A stretch of DNA of 64,000 nt from Streptomyces nojiriensis (GCF_017639205.1 NZ_CP071139.1:5579501-5643500), one strand, 5' to 3'; counted from the stretch's first letter, positions 16,516 through 25,093 are shown. The notes: generated by a model not told the origin, from the letters alone. A program made the numbers and translations.

Positions 16516-17538
16516 TCAAGGGGTCGGCGGTCGGGTCGGGGTCGGGGCGAGCAAGTAGCCCGCCTGGAAGCGGGATTTGGCGCCCACCGCGCGCATGATC
16601 TCGGCGATGTGGCGCTGGCAGGTCCGCTCCGACATGCCCAGCCGGCGCGCGATCACCTTGTCCTCCAGCCCCTCCGACAGCAGCCGGACGATCGTCTGCC
16701 GCAGTTCGTCCGAGATCGACCGGGCCGCCTCCGGGCTCACCGACGTGGGGAAGGGCTCCGCGCCCACCCAGGAGCGTTCGAAGGCCGCCGTCATGAAGTG
16801 CACGACGCTCGGCTCCCGCACCACCAGCGCCGCCCCGTTGCGGTCCGGCACCGCCATCACGCCCGTGTGTTCGTCGAAGATCAGCATCCGCATCAGCCCG
16901 TCGCCCAGGGTCCGCACCTGGGCGCCCAGCGCCGTCACCCGCTCGACGTACGCCGCCGTGGGCCGTGAGTAGCGGGCCGTGTGCTGGTAGATCGTGCGCA
17001 TCCGGACCCCGCGCGCCAGCAGCGACTCGTCCCGCCCGATCGACTCCTCCAGGGTCTCCACCGGGCGGCCCCCGCCCGGCTGCGAGGTCAGCAGCTCCCG
17101 CTCGCACGCCGCGACGAGCTCCGCGATCAGCCCCCGTACCGCACCGAGGTCCGTGACCAGTTCCAGCCGGCCCGATCCGCCGAGGTCCCGCTGCGCGGCC
17201 CCCGCCTCGTACGCGGGTACCAGCGCCTCCAGCCGCCCGCGCAGCCGGTCCATCTCGTCGTGGGTCTCCCGTACGAGCAGGGCCAGCGGGGCCAGGGCCC
17301 GGGCCGCCGCGGCCCGGGGGGCCACCGCGCTCCAGCGGTCCGGTCCGTCGCCCGGCACCCGCTGGAGCAGGTGCGCGGCGGCCAGCTCGGTGATCGCGGC
17401 GGCCGCGCGCACGCCCAGGGCCCCGGTGGCCTCGCACAGGTCAAAGCCGTGCCGCTCGACGGCGTACGCGTACAGGCGCCGGGCGGCGGGGCTCAGCTCC
17501 CCGGCCGCTGCGGGCGGCCCGGATTCCTCGGCAGGCAT
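16516..17538 (-). CDS. LuxR-family (helix-turn-helix) transcriptional regulator
   Basis: 340 residues. The C-terminal LuxR-type helix-turn-helix (about 270-330) reads 'ISDELRQTIVRLLSEGLEDKVIARRLGMSERTCQRHIAEIMRAVGAKSRFQAGYLL'. The N-terminus looks like a TrmB/PadR-like winged helix ('RLYAYAVERHGFDLCEATGALGVRAAAAITELAAAHLLQR'), the architecture common in Streptomyces stand-alone LuxR regulators. The middle resembles a ligand or regulatory domain with no phosphoacceptor. The start is ATG 17538, which lies inside a CATACGCGTATG palindrome. The target is unknown. Confidence 0.82.
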   Translation of the reverse strand: MPAEESGPPAAAGELSPAARRLYAYAVERHGFDLCEATGALGVRAAAAITELAAAHLLQRVPGDGPDRWSAVAPRAAAARALAPLALLVRETHDEMDRLRGRLEALVPAYEAGAAQRDLGGSGRLELVTDLGAVRGLIAELVAACERELLTSQPGGGRPVETLEESIGRDESLLARGVRMRTIYQHTARYSRPTAAYVERVTALGAQVRTLGDGLMRMLIFDEHTGVMAVPDRNGAALVVREPSVVHFMTAAFERSWVGAEPFPTSVSPEAARSISDELRQTIVRLLSEGLEDKVIARRLGMSERTCQRHIAEIMRAVGAKSRFQAGYLLAPTPTRPPTP

Positions 17539-17547
17539 ACGCGTATG
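17536..17547. promoter_or_regulatory. Palindrome overlapping the LuxR gene start codon
   Basis: CATACGCGTATG is a perfect 12-bp palindrome that includes the start codon of the LuxR-family gene on the minus strand. It may be an autoregulatory site. It differs from the nucleoside palindrome. The remaining 280 bp up to the cupin gene show no gene or clear structure. Confidence 0.35.
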
Positions 17548-17826
17548 CGTCCCGAGTTGTCGGGATTTGTAAACCCCTCGTGTTCCCGCAAGGCGGCAAG
17601 ACGACGCCTGGACGGGCGCCATCGGCACATGCCGATGCGGCACAGTGGTCGGCACGGCGTGAGGGGGAAGCGCGGTATGCGGCAGCGGACACCCAGGCGA
17701 GGACGGGGGCCCGTGTCCTGCCGAGTCCGCGGCCCGCCGTGGTGGTCGCGCCGGATCCGTCGGTGCCATCCGACCGTGAGGGGGCGGAACGGCGGGTACG
17801 GACGGACTGGCGCGCCCCCGAAGCCG

Positions 17827-18198
17827 TCAGCCGTCGGCCGGCTTCGCGTAGTCGGTGTAGCCGGTCCAGTCCAGCGCTACGCACGGCTCGTCGCCCAGGA
17901 CCCAGGCGTCGTGCCCGGGGGCGATCTGGATGAAGTCGCCCGGGCCGATCTCGCCGCTCTCCCCGTCGTCCATGACGATCTTCATCCGGCCGCTCACGAC
18001 GTACCCGGTGTGGGCGGAGCGGCAGCTGTCCGTGCCGGCCAGCGGCTTGATGTGCAGCGACCAGCGCCAGCCCGGCTCGAAGACCGCGCGCCCCACCGCG
18101 CCGCCCTCGGTGTTGAACAGGTCCAGCCTGCCCGTGCCGGCCTCGAAGGGCCGCGTCTCGTCGGGCTTGTCGAAGTTCCTGTGGACCAATCCGCCCAT
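17827..18198 (-). CDS. Cupin-domain protein
   Basis: 123 residues forming one small beta-barrel. 'GWRWSLHIKPLAGTDSCRSAHTGYVVSGRMKIVMDDGESGEIGPGDFIQIAPGHDAWVLGDEPCVALDW' shows the two cupin motifs with several His, Asp and Glu that could hold a metal. ATG 18198 is chosen as the first Met in the conserved region. Single-domain cupins have many roles (dioxygenase, isomerase, sensor), so no function is assigned. It is 81 bp downstream of the hydrolase gene on the same strand and may be co-transcribed. Confidence 0.78.
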   Translation of the reverse strand: MGGLVHRNFDKPDETRPFEAGTGRLDLFNTEGGAVGRAVFEPGWRWSLHIKPLAGTDSCRSAHTGYVVSGRMKIVMDDGESGEIGPGDFIQIAPGHDAWVLGDEPCVALDWTGYTDYAKPADG

Positions 18199-18279
18199 GG
18201 CCGGTCGCCTCCGGGAGTAGAGCAGCACCCCGAGTCCAAGTCCCACGGTACGCGCGCCGCGCCGTGCCGCGCCCGTGGA

Positions 18280-19017
18280 TCACCTTCTCAGCGACCTCCC
18301 GAAGCCCGAGGCCAGCGGCATCCGCAGGCCCAGCGGCGGGGGCGCGGCCAGGGCGTCCGTCACCGGCCGCGAGTACCGCCCCGAGGCGACCGCGCCCAGG
18401 ATGAAGTCCACGGCCAGCGCCACCACTTCCGGCTGGTGCTCGCGCAGCCCGTGCCCGTCCGAATGCACCTCGAAGCGGCAGGTCGAACGATTCGCCTTCT
18501 TCGCGCGCGCCGCCAGCCGGAAGGAGGCCTCCGGGTCGCTGCGCGCGTCGTTGGTGCCGTGCACGATCAGCACCTGCCGTCCCGACAGCTGTTTCACCGG
18601 TTCAGGGGAGTCGTCCCGGGCCGCCGCCGCCGCTAAGCAAGGGGCGATCAGCACCACCGAGTTGACGGCCCCGTGTCCCGCCGCCCGCAGCGCGGCCAGG
18701 CCCCCCGCGTCATAGCCGGCCAGGCACACCGGCACGTCCCCGTACCGCCGCACCGCCTCGTCCGCGGCCCACCCCGCCTGCTCCTCCCGGGCGGAGTCCC
18801 CGCCGTGGACGACCACGTGCGTGACCAGCCCCTCGGCCCCGCCCGCCCGGGCCAGCGCCCGCGCGAGCGGACGCATGGGTCCCGGCGAGAACCTGGAGGC
18901 CCCGGGAAGCAGGAGCACCACCCCGTTGACCGTGCTTTCCGTCGAACCCGAGCCGGTTCTCGCGCCGACCGCCCGCCCCAGGCGGGCCCCGCGCGCCGGC
19001 GGCGCATGCTGTGCCAT
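18280..19017 (-). CDS. Alpha/beta hydrolase with Asp in the nucleophile elbow
   Basis: 245 residues with an alpha/beta-hydrolase order of motifs: 'LLLPGASRF' (oxyanion region, about 35), 'AGYDAGG' (nucleophile elbow, about 113-119), 'VLIVHGTNDARSDP' (acid, about 162-175) and 'DGHGL' (catalytic His, about 200). The elbow has Asp rather than Ser, as in dehalogenases and epoxide hydrolases; the remaining sequence looks more like dienelactone hydrolase/esterase relatives. No signal peptide is seen. It is divergent from add, with a 113-bp gap that carries the add operator. Confidence 0.72.
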   Translation of the reverse strand: MAQHAPPARGARLGRAVGARTGSGSTESTVNGVVLLLPGASRFSPGPMRPLARALARAGGAEGLVTHVVVHGGDSAREEQAGWAADEAVRRYGDVPVCLAGYDAGGLAALRAAGHGAVNSVVLIAPCLAAAAARDDSPEPVKQLSGRQVLIVHGTNDARSDPEASFRLAARAKKANRSTCRFEVHSDGHGLREHQPEVVALAVDFILGAVASGRYSRPVTDALAAPPPLGLRMPLASGFGRSLRR

Positions 19018-19103
19018 GGCGGAACAGTCTCAGACCTTGAGGTGTACGCCATCCGTCCGCGCGGTCTCTGTTACATATCGACGCCCGCCGGGGACATTCC
19101 GCT

Positions 19104-19115
19104 CTACGCGCGTAG
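19104..19115 (+). promoter_or_regulatory. Nucleoside-regulon palindrome in the add promoter
   Basis: Perfect CTACGCGCGTAG, followed three bases later by TAGAGT (19119-19124), a good -10 box. The box lies exactly -12 to -7 relative to A of the add ATG (19131), so the transcript may be leaderless. The operator sits in the -35/-10 spacer. Confidence 0.75.
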
Positions 19116-19130
19116 GAGTAGAGTGCGCAG

Positions 19131-20279
19131 ATGACGAGCGAGACCCCCAACCTGCCGACCCCGGATCAGATCCGTCGTTCCCCGAAGGTGCTGCTGCACG
19201 ATCACCTCGACGGTGGACTGCGTCCCGGGACCATCATCGAGCTGGCCCGCGAGGTCGGCTACGAGAACCTCCCCGAGACCGACGCCGACAAGCTCGGCAT
19301 CTGGTTCCGCGAGGCCGCCGACTCCGGTTCCCTGCCGCGCTACCTGGAGACCTTCGCGCACACCTGCGCGGTCATGCAGACGAAGGCCGCCCTCTTCCGG
19401 GTCGCCGCCGAGTGCGCCGAGGACCTGGCCGAGGACGGCGTCGTGTACGCCGAGATCCGCTACGCGCCCGAGCAGCACCTCGAAGCCGGCCTTTCCCTCG
19501 AAGAGGTCGTCGAGGCCGTGAACGACGGCTTCCGCGAGGGCGAGCGCCGCGCGAAGGCCAACGGGCACCGCATCCGCGTCGGCGCCCTGCTGACCGCGAT
19601 GCGCCACGCCGCCCGCGCGCTGGAGATCGCCGAGCTGGCGAACCGCTACCGCGACAACGGCGTGGTCGGCTTCGACATCGCCGGCGCCGAGGCCGGGTTC
19701 CCTCCCACCCGCCACCTCGACGCCTTCGAGTACCTCAAGCGCGAGAACAACCACTTCACCATCCACGCGGGCGAGGCCTTCGGCCTGCCGTCGATCTGGC
19801 AGGCCCTGCAGTGGTGCGGCGCCGACCGCCTCGGTCACGGTGTGAAGATCATCGACGACATCGAGGTCGCCGAGGACGGTTCCGTGACCCTGGGCCGCCT
19901 GGCCTCGTACGTCCGGGACAAGCGCATCCCCCTGGAGATGTGCCCGACCTCGAACCTGCAGACCGCCGCGGCCGCCTCGTACGCCGAGCACCCGATCGGT
20001 CTGCTGCGCAAGCTGCACTTCAGGCTCACGGTCAACACGGACAACCGCCTGATGAGCGGCACCAGCATGAGCCGCGAGTTCGAGCACCTGGTCGACACCT
20101 TCGGCTACACCCTCGACGACATGCAGTGGTTCACCGTCAATGCGATGAAGTCCGCGTTCATTCCTTTCGATGAACGACTGGCCATGATCAATGAAGTGAT
20201 CAAGCCCGGTTATGCGGAGCTGAAGTCGGAGTGGCTGTTCCAGCAGACCGCTTCCACCAGCGGTTCCGTCTCGGCCTAG
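19131..20279 (+). CDS. add: Adenosine deaminase
   Basis: 382 residues of the metal-dependent TIM-barrel deaminase family, converting adenosine and deoxyadenosine to inosine and deoxyinosine. Zinc and active-site motifs are complete: HDHLDGG near residue 23, 'TIHAGEAFG' (His and catalytic Glu), 'RLGHGV', and 'VNTDNRLMSGT' with the zinc Asp. Inosine is the substrate of the purine nucleoside phosphorylase at 42149-42955, which has the same palindrome upstream. No ribosome-binding site is visible before ATG 19131, consistent with a leaderless mRNA. A strong hairpin follows. Confidence 0.95.
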   Translation: MTSETPNLPTPDQIRRSPKVLLHDHLDGGLRPGTIIELAREVGYENLPETDADKLGIWFREAADSGSLPRYLETFAHTCAVMQTKAALFRVAAECAEDLAEDGVVYAEIRYAPEQHLEAGLSLEEVVEAVNDGFREGERRAKANGHRIRVGALLTAMRHAARALEIAELANRYRDNGVVGFDIAGAEAGFPPTRHLDAFEYLKRENNHFTIHAGEAFGLPSIWQALQWCGADRLGHGVKIIDDIEVAEDGSVTLGRLASYVRDKRIPLEMCPTSNLQTAAAASYAEHPIGLLRKLHFRLTVNTDNRLMSGTSMSREFEHLVDTFGYTLDDMQWFTVNAMKSAFIPFDERLAMINEVIKPGYAELKSEWLFQQTASTSGSVSA

Positions 20280-20300
20280 GCCATGGCATGACATAGCGAG

Positions 20301-20330
20301 AGCGCCCGGGAAGGATAATTCCCGGGCGCT
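20301..20330 (+). terminator. Terminator after add
   Basis: AGCGCCCGGGAA and TTCCCGGGCGCT form a perfect 12-bp stem with a 6-base loop, followed by TTTCTCG. Confidence 0.85.
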
Positions 20331-20418
20331 TTCTCGTATTTAAGGATGTTTGCGGACCGGGGTTTGAAGTGACTAGTTTGCGGAGCCGCTCAATTCCCCG
20401 TCGCAAGGACAACCCTTC

Positions 20419-20676
20419 ATGAAGAAGTCAGCTGCCAAGACCCTCGGTACCGCCGTTCTCGGTGTCGCGTTCGCCGCGGTCGCCGCCGGTACCGCCTCCG
20501 CCGCCGTTCCGGCGGTCGGCCTCACCGACGCGCTGGGCTCCGCCGCGGGCATGCTCCAGGGCGCCACCAGCCAGCAGAAGGTGGGCGGCGGGGCCCAGCA
20601 GTCGAGCGACCCCACCTCCCAGATCACCGGAGCCCTGACCCCGCTGACCGGTGCCCTGAACGGCCTCGGCAGCTGA
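20419..20676 (+). CDS. Small secreted protein, unknown function
   Basis: 85 residues. A Sec signal peptide (KK start, hydrophobic core, TASA-A cleavage near residue 28) leaves a ~57-residue mature peptide rich in Gly, Gln, Ser and Thr, with no Cys. AAGGAC precedes ATG 20419. The mature part repeats 'TGALTPLTGAL', suggesting an amphipathic or weakly repetitive surface peptide. No family is recognised. A similar-sized secreted protein is encoded at 28511-28861, but the mature sequences are not alike. Confidence 0.7.
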   Translation: MKKSAAKTLGTAVLGVAFAAVAAGTASAAVPAVGLTDALGSAAGMLQGATSQQKVGGGAQQSSDPTSQITGALTPLTGALNGLGS

Positions 20677-20808
20677 CATCGCTGCCGCTGTGACACGTAC
20701 ACGTGTGCGGTGGGTGCATGCTCCTCGATCGGGCATGTGTCCCGCCGTGCCGTGTGCCACGATCGCCACCAACTGCCCGCCGACGTCTTGGGTACGAGGT
20801 TCTCGGTC

Positions 20809-21585
20809 ATGCGCATGAAGGCACGAGCGACGATGGTCGCGCTGGTCCCCGCCCTGCTGTTCGCGGCGGTGGGGTGCAGCAGTACGAACACCCCCGCGAC
20901 GGGCAAGGCCCCCGATCCCAAGGGCTCCGCGGGCAGCGCCCCAGCCGCGCCCGGAGCCCCGGCGCCGTCCGCCGCGGCGACGGGATCGGCCGCGCCGAAG
21001 ACCGGTGGCAGCAGGCTTGAGCGGTCCGCGCTGGCACAGGGCGACCTGCCCGGCTACCAGGTCTCCGCCCAGGGCAAGAACCCGAACGCCCCGGACGGCC
21101 AGCCGCAGGCCGACAAGAAGGCCTGTCAGCCGCTGGCCGACATCATGGGCGACAAGCCGGACCCGTCCGCGCGCGAGGTCCTCAGCCGCGGCGTCGGCTC
21201 CCAGAAGCAGGTCGGGCTGGCCGTCTCCGCCACTGTCGGTTCCTACTCCGAGAGCGACGCCAAGGCGCTGATCGCCCGGCTCAAGGCCGCCGTCGCCGCC
21301 TGCGGTTCGGGCTTCTCGGCCACGGTCGGGAAGCAGACCGGCGCCTACCGCGAGGTGCGCCCCGCCGACTACCGCACGGGCGGCGACGAGAGCGTCAGCT
21401 GGACCATGACCGCCGCCGCCGAGGGCGTCTCGGCGCAGGTCCACCTGGTCGTCGTACGCGAGGGCGACACCGTCGTGCGGCTGACGGCCCTCAACGTGGC
21501 GGCGGCCCAGCAGAAGGCGCAGGTGCCGCAGGAAGTGGCCGACAAGCAGCTGGAGAAGATCAAGAAGGTCCAGCAGGCCGGCTGA
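20809..21585 (+). CDS. Putative lipoprotein, unknown function
   Basis: 258 residues with a lipoprotein signal (…FAAVGC, lipid-Cys near residue 22). An Ala/Pro/Ser/Thr-rich linker to about residue 65 follows, then a globular extracytoplasmic domain of mixed alpha/beta character with two Cys that may form a disulfide ('KKACQPL' and 'VAACGSGF'). Starts at ATG 20809 or 20815. Streptomyces genomes encode many such linker-plus-domain lipoproteins; I cannot name a ligand. The gene stands alone between the secreted peptide and the PspC-domain gene. Confidence 0.75.
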   Translation: MRMKARATMVALVPALLFAAVGCSSTNTPATGKAPDPKGSAGSAPAAPGAPAPSAAATGSAAPKTGGSRLERSALAQGDLPGYQVSAQGKNPNAPDGQPQADKKACQPLADIMGDKPDPSAREVLSRGVGSQKQVGLAVSATVGSYSESDAKALIARLKAAVAACGSGFSATVGKQTGAYREVRPADYRTGGDESVSWTMTAAAEGVSAQVHLVVVREGDTVVRLTALNVAAAQQKAQVPQEVADKQLEKIKKVQQAG

Positions 21586-21609
21586 CCGCAGGACCCGCCG
21601 GCCGCCGGA

Positions 21610-21810
21610 CTACCAGGCGGCCGAAGCGGACTTCTCGTTGGGCAGCAGTACCCACAGCGCTATGTAGATCAGGAACTGCGGGCCGGGCAGCAGGCACGAG
21701 ACGACGAAAATGGCGCGCATCGCGTTCGCGGAAATTCCGAAACGCCGCGCCAGTCCGGCGCAGACTCCGCCGATCCAGCGGCCGTCACGGGGGCGGACCA
21801 GGGCGCTCAT
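21610..21810 (-). CDS. PspC-domain small membrane protein
   Basis: 66 residues. 'RPRDGRWIGGVCAGLARRFGISANAMRAIFVVSCLLPGPQFLIYIALWVLLP' covers nearly the whole PspC domain, a membrane-stress-associated module with one or two hydrophobic segments. It ends with a short polar tail. PspC proteins interact with membrane-stress regulators or act as toxin-like sensors in some bacteria; a single-domain copy next to a VanZ-like gene suggests an envelope role. Its convergent neighbour is the lipoprotein gene. Confidence 0.85.
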   Translation of the reverse strand: MSALVRPRDGRWIGGVCAGLARRFGISANAMRAIFVVSCLLPGPQFLIYIALWVLLPNEKSASAAW

Positions 21811-21847
21811 GAGATTCTCCTTCGTCGGTATCGCTTTCTGCGATGGC

Positions 21848-22420
21848 TCAATACTCCCGCTGGACCGCCGACAGAACGTCGGTCCAGGGGCCGAGCCCGA
21901 CCCTGGAAATCTTCGGGGTATCCCCCTGATAAACGGGGTGTGAGCGCCTCAGCCGCGCCCGCAGCGCCGGTACGACGGCGATGTGCGCGAGCACCACGCC
22001 GACGGTGTTCAGCAGCACCGAGTCCACGTCCACGACCTGCCCCGGAACCGCTGTCTGCAGCATCTCGATGCACACCGAGACCAGCGCGCCCGCGGCGGCC
22101 GTCCGGGCCAGCGAGGACCACGCGGACAGGGCCGACGGCGCCAGCCGTCCGCTGATCAACGGCACCAGCACCCCGAGCGGGGCCAGCAGCGCGAGCCCCT
22201 CGCCGATCTGCCGGGCCGCCTCCAGCGGTCCGAGGGCCAGGTCCGCCGCGATCCCCTCCAGCGGGCTCAGATTGGCCGCCGCGGCCCAGGGCACGTCCAG
22301 CGGCCGCAGAGTCAGCCAGCCGACGACCACGAAATGGGCGGCGAGCAGGACCCCGGCCAGGAGTCGGAGACGGAGGTGGATCGCGGTGGCGGCGTTTTCG
22401 CCGCCCTCATGACGCTGCAC
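21848..22420 (-). CDS. VanZ-like membrane protein
   Basis: 190 residues with about four hydrophobic segments and the VanZ-domain arrangement: 'LTLRPLDVPW', a central 'LVPLISG…' and 'EMLQTAVPGQVVDVDSVLLNTVGVVLA'. VanZ relatives confer low-level teicoplanin tolerance or have unknown envelope roles. The C-terminal ~35 residues are polar. The start is ATG 22420; the frame is open further upstream without a better start. Confidence 0.82.
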   Translation of the reverse strand: MQRHEGGENAATAIHLRLRLLAGVLLAAHFVVVGWLTLRPLDVPWAAAANLSPLEGIAADLALGPLEAARQIGEGLALLAPLGVLVPLISGRLAPSALSAWSSLARTAAAGALVSVCIEMLQTAVPGQVVDVDSVLLNTVGVVLAHIAVVPALRARLRRSHPVYQGDTPKISRVGLGPWTDVLSAVQREY

Positions 22421-22529
22421 ACCTGCGAGGACGCATCACCCGGTGGCCCCGGTTCCGAGCCTGAGGGGGGTGTGGCGGGGAGCACCCGGACAGCTCTGGG
22501 ACGGGGCCCGGACCCGGCGTCCCGGCCGG

Positions 22530-23183
22530 TCAGCGCGTGGCGACGAGGACGATCAGGAGCAGCGCGCCGATGAGGGCGGGCGCGATGATCTCGTACGACC
22601 AGCGCACGCGCACACTGCCCTGCGCGCCCGGCCGCGCGGCGTTCAGCTCGGCCAGTCCCTGGAGCTCGTCGACGATCCGGTCGGCGTTGGCGCGCATCGG
22701 TTCGGAGGCGGCGGCGGAGGTGCGGGACCGCGCGGCGGGGTCGCCCGAGCTGCCCGGGTCGCGGCGGTCGATCGCGTTGCGGCGCATCTGCTGCCGGTTG
22801 GCCTTCTTCCGCTCCCGCAGCGAGACCGGCACGGACCAGAGCTGGTACTTCGACCCCTCGGCCAGCACCTCGGCCGAGTACCCGGCGCGCACCGCGTCCA
22901 CGGCCGCCCAGGGCAGCTCGATGATCCGGAAGGGGTTCCGCACGCGCATCCGGTCCTCGTTGGCGAAGACGGCCGGGCGGATCGTGAACGCGACGATCAG
23001 CGGTACGGCGCACAGCGCCACCGCCAGTCCGATCCACGGGGTGTTGCCGGAGCCCCGCAGTACGGCGTCGCCGCAGAGCCAGGCGGTGAGCGCGAGCAGC
23101 AGTACCCCCGAGACGACGCCCATGGAGGATCGGTAGACCCGGTCTGCGTACACCGGTTCGTCGGTCGGCTGCTGGCTGCTCAT
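22530..23183 (-). CDS. PH-domain-like membrane protein
   Basis: 217 residues. There are two N-terminal hydrophobic segments (about 22-45 and 50-68), then a bacterial PH-like beta domain ('RVRNPFRIIELPWAAVDAVRAGYSAEVLAEGSKYQLWSVPVSLRERKKANRQQ'), a charged Arg/Ala/Ser linker, and a C-terminal membrane anchor (about 195-215). This layout is common in actinobacterial proteins of unknown role. It lies on the same strand as VanZ and the sortase. Confidence 0.75.
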   Translation of the reverse strand: MSSQQPTDEPVYADRVYRSSMGVVSGVLLLALTAWLCGDAVLRGSGNTPWIGLAVALCAVPLIVAFTIRPAVFANEDRMRVRNPFRIIELPWAAVDAVRAGYSAEVLAEGSKYQLWSVPVSLRERKKANRQQMRRNAIDRRDPGSSGDPAARSRTSAAASEPMRANADRIVDELQGLAELNAARPGAQGSVRVRWSYEIIAPALIGALLLIVLVATR

Positions 23184-23219
23184 GGGGTCGATTCTGCCCC
23201 ACTGCGCCGCCTGGGTGTA

Positions 23220-23831
23220 TCAGCCCACGAGATCGGCGTACAGGATGATGTTGTCGGGCCGGTGGCCGTCGGCGAGCTCGCCGCCGCAGGTGATGACGCG
23301 CAGCTCAGGGCGGGCTGTGTCGCCGTACACCTTGGCGGTCGGGAACTCCTTCTTCCCGACCTGCTCCAGCTCCCGGACGCGGAAGACGGCGGTGGTGCCG
23401 TCCGCCCGGTCGACGGTGATCTCCTCGCCGGTGCGCACGTGCGAGACGTCCTTGAGCACGGCCGGGCCGCGCGCGGTGTCGAAGTGGCCGATCAGCACGG
23501 CGGGACCGGTCTGGCCGGGCGTGACGCCCTTGGTGTACCAGCCGATCCTGTCGGCGTCGGCCGCGGAGGGCACCTCGACGGTGCCGTCGGCGGCCAGCCC
23601 CAGCCCCAGCACCGGGGAGGCGTCCACCCCGGCCGAGGGGATCCGTACGCGTACGGGCTCCGAGGCGGGCATCGGGCCGGCGGCCGGGGCCTCGGCCGGG
23701 GCGGCGGAGGCCGGGGTGATGTGCGGGGCGGCCGGCGCCGGGTCCGCGGCGGGGGCGCCGCCGCAGCCGGTCAGGGCGGCGAGGGCGAGCGGGGCGAGCA
23801 GGGCGGTGGCGCGGAGGGCGGCGCGGGACAT
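23220..23831 (-). CDS. Class F-like sortase
   Basis: 203 residues. A signal peptide with lipobox-like 'LTGCGG' and a Pro/Ala-rich spacer (to about residue 60) lead into a compact sortase domain. 'VLIGHFDT' carries the catalytic His, 'LRVITCGG' the Cys, and 'GHRPDNIILYADL' the Arg. The domain is short and lacks the C-terminal membrane anchor of class E enzymes, which fits class F, whose substrates are poorly known. A secreted protein with a membrane-anchor tail is encoded immediately upstream on the same strand. Confidence 0.85.
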   Translation of the reverse strand: MSRAALRATALLAPLALAALTGCGGAPAADPAPAAPHITPASAAPAEAPAAGPMPASEPVRVRIPSAGVDASPVLGLGLAADGTVEVPSAADADRIGWYTKGVTPGQTGPAVLIGHFDTARGPAVLKDVSHVRTGEEITVDRADGTTAVFRVRELEQVGKKEFPTAKVYGDTARPELRVITCGGELADGHRPDNIILYADLVG

Positions 23832-23920
23832 GCGGGGCTCCTGAACGGGGACCGGCGGGCCACCACGAGGGTGGCCCGCCTGGAGGTCGGGTGGTGCGGG
23901 GGCCGCGGGGCGGCCGTTCG

Positions 23921-24880
23921 TCAGCTGTGGCTGCGGCGACGGCGCAGGACGGTCGCACCGACCAGGGCGAAGACCGCGAGGAGGCCGGCGCCGGCCGCGA
24001 CGGTGGTGCTGTTGTCGGTGTCCTCGGACGCGATCTCGGCGCCCGCGGCGACGGATCCCTGGGGGACGACGGTGGTCTGGCCCGTGGTCTGGGTGGAGAC
24101 GTTCGTGGCGGTCACCGGCTTCGCGGTGGAGGGCTCGGGCTTCGGGGCCGGGGTCTCCTGCGTGACCTGGTAATCGAGGGTGCAGCCCTTGGGGAGGGCG
24201 GGGAAGTTCGCGAAGCCGGAGGGGACGTCCAGGCCGCCCTGGGTCTTCCACTCGAAGACGGGCTTGGCGCCGCTGGGGTTGTTGATGCGGGAGAAGTACT
24301 CCGGCGAGCCCTGGGGGTTGGTGCGGGTGAGGGTCTGGGTCCAGGTGTCGGCGGGGTCGCTGCCGTGCATGACGACCTTGGGGCCCTTGGGGGACATGGT
24401 CAGGTCGGCCAGCAGGCCGGCGCCGAGGGCGACCTGCTTCACCTTGGAGACGCAGTCGGCCGGGCCCGTCGTCGCCTGCGGCAGCGGGTAGGACTTGGTC
24501 GTGCCGCCCTTGGCCACCGCGAGGGACGGGTGCGGGGAGTCCTTCCCGGCGAGCTCCAGCTCCAGGCCGTTCACCGAGGCCTTGGGGTGCGTGGCGTCCA
24601 GCGTGGCGAGCAGGCGGCCCATGTAGTCGTCACCCGGCTTCCAGTCGTCGGAAACGGCGCGGACCCAGACCTCGGGGCCCTCGGACTCGTGGCGCAGCAC
24701 CGCGACGACGCCCGTGCCGATCAGGACAGGGGTGCCGGTGTAGCGGGCGGGGACGGTTCCGGCGACGGCCGCCGCGGCCGGCGCGGTGGTCGTGGCGGCG
24801 TACGCCGTGCCCGCGATCGGGGCGAGGAGGGCACCGGCGAGGACGGCGGTGGAGATGGAGGCACGGAGGGCGGTACGCAT
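23921..24880 (-). CDS. Secreted surface protein with C-terminal membrane-anchor tail, candidate sortase partner
   Basis: 319 residues. A signal peptide (cleavage near 'AYA-AT') is followed by an extracellular domain with four or so conserved-looking motifs and two Cys. A Pro/Thr/Ser-rich stalk runs from about 240 to 285, then 'VAAGAGLLAVFALVGATVLRRRRSHS' forms a hydrophobic segment with a basic stop. This is a cell-wall-sorting tail layout, but no LPXTG or LAXTG motif precedes it; the nearest residues are 'VVPQGSVAAGAE'. It is encoded 89 bp before the sortase gene in the same direction and is probably in one operon. Confidence 0.72.
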   Translation of the reverse strand: MRTALRASISTAVLAGALLAPIAGTAYAATTTAPAAAAVAGTVPARYTGTPVLIGTGVVAVLRHESEGPEVWVRAVSDDWKPGDDYMGRLLATLDATHPKASVNGLELELAGKDSPHPSLAVAKGGTTKSYPLPQATTGPADCVSKVKQVALGAGLLADLTMSPKGPKVVMHGSDPADTWTQTLTRTNPQGSPEYFSRINNPSGAKPVFEWKTQGGLDVPSGFANFPALPKGCTLDYQVTQETPAPKPEPSTAKPVTATNVSTQTTGQTTVVPQGSVAAGAEIASEDTDNSTTVAAGAGLLAVFALVGATVLRRRRSHS

Positions 24881-25093
24881 AACGACTCCTTGAAGCGTGG
24901 TCTCGGGAAGGTGGAGGAGAGTCGCATGCCGCGGTTTTCTCTGTCGGTGAGAGCCGGGTGAGTGTCTGGCGGGCTGCTGAGAACAAAGTTACGGATCGTG
25001 TGCGCGCGGAAGATCTTGCTCCTGTCATGGACCCGTAACGGAGAGTGGAGGTGTCGATTCCATAGCGGATCCGGGGGCGGGGGTGACAGGTCG

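Noticed and set aside
16258..16968. Possible coding frame through the tandem repeats giving WDVPGQG-type peptide repeats.
   Set aside because: There is no convincing start or ribosome-binding site, all three frames on both strands are open in places, and the repeat units vary in length (19-22 bp), which would shift frame.
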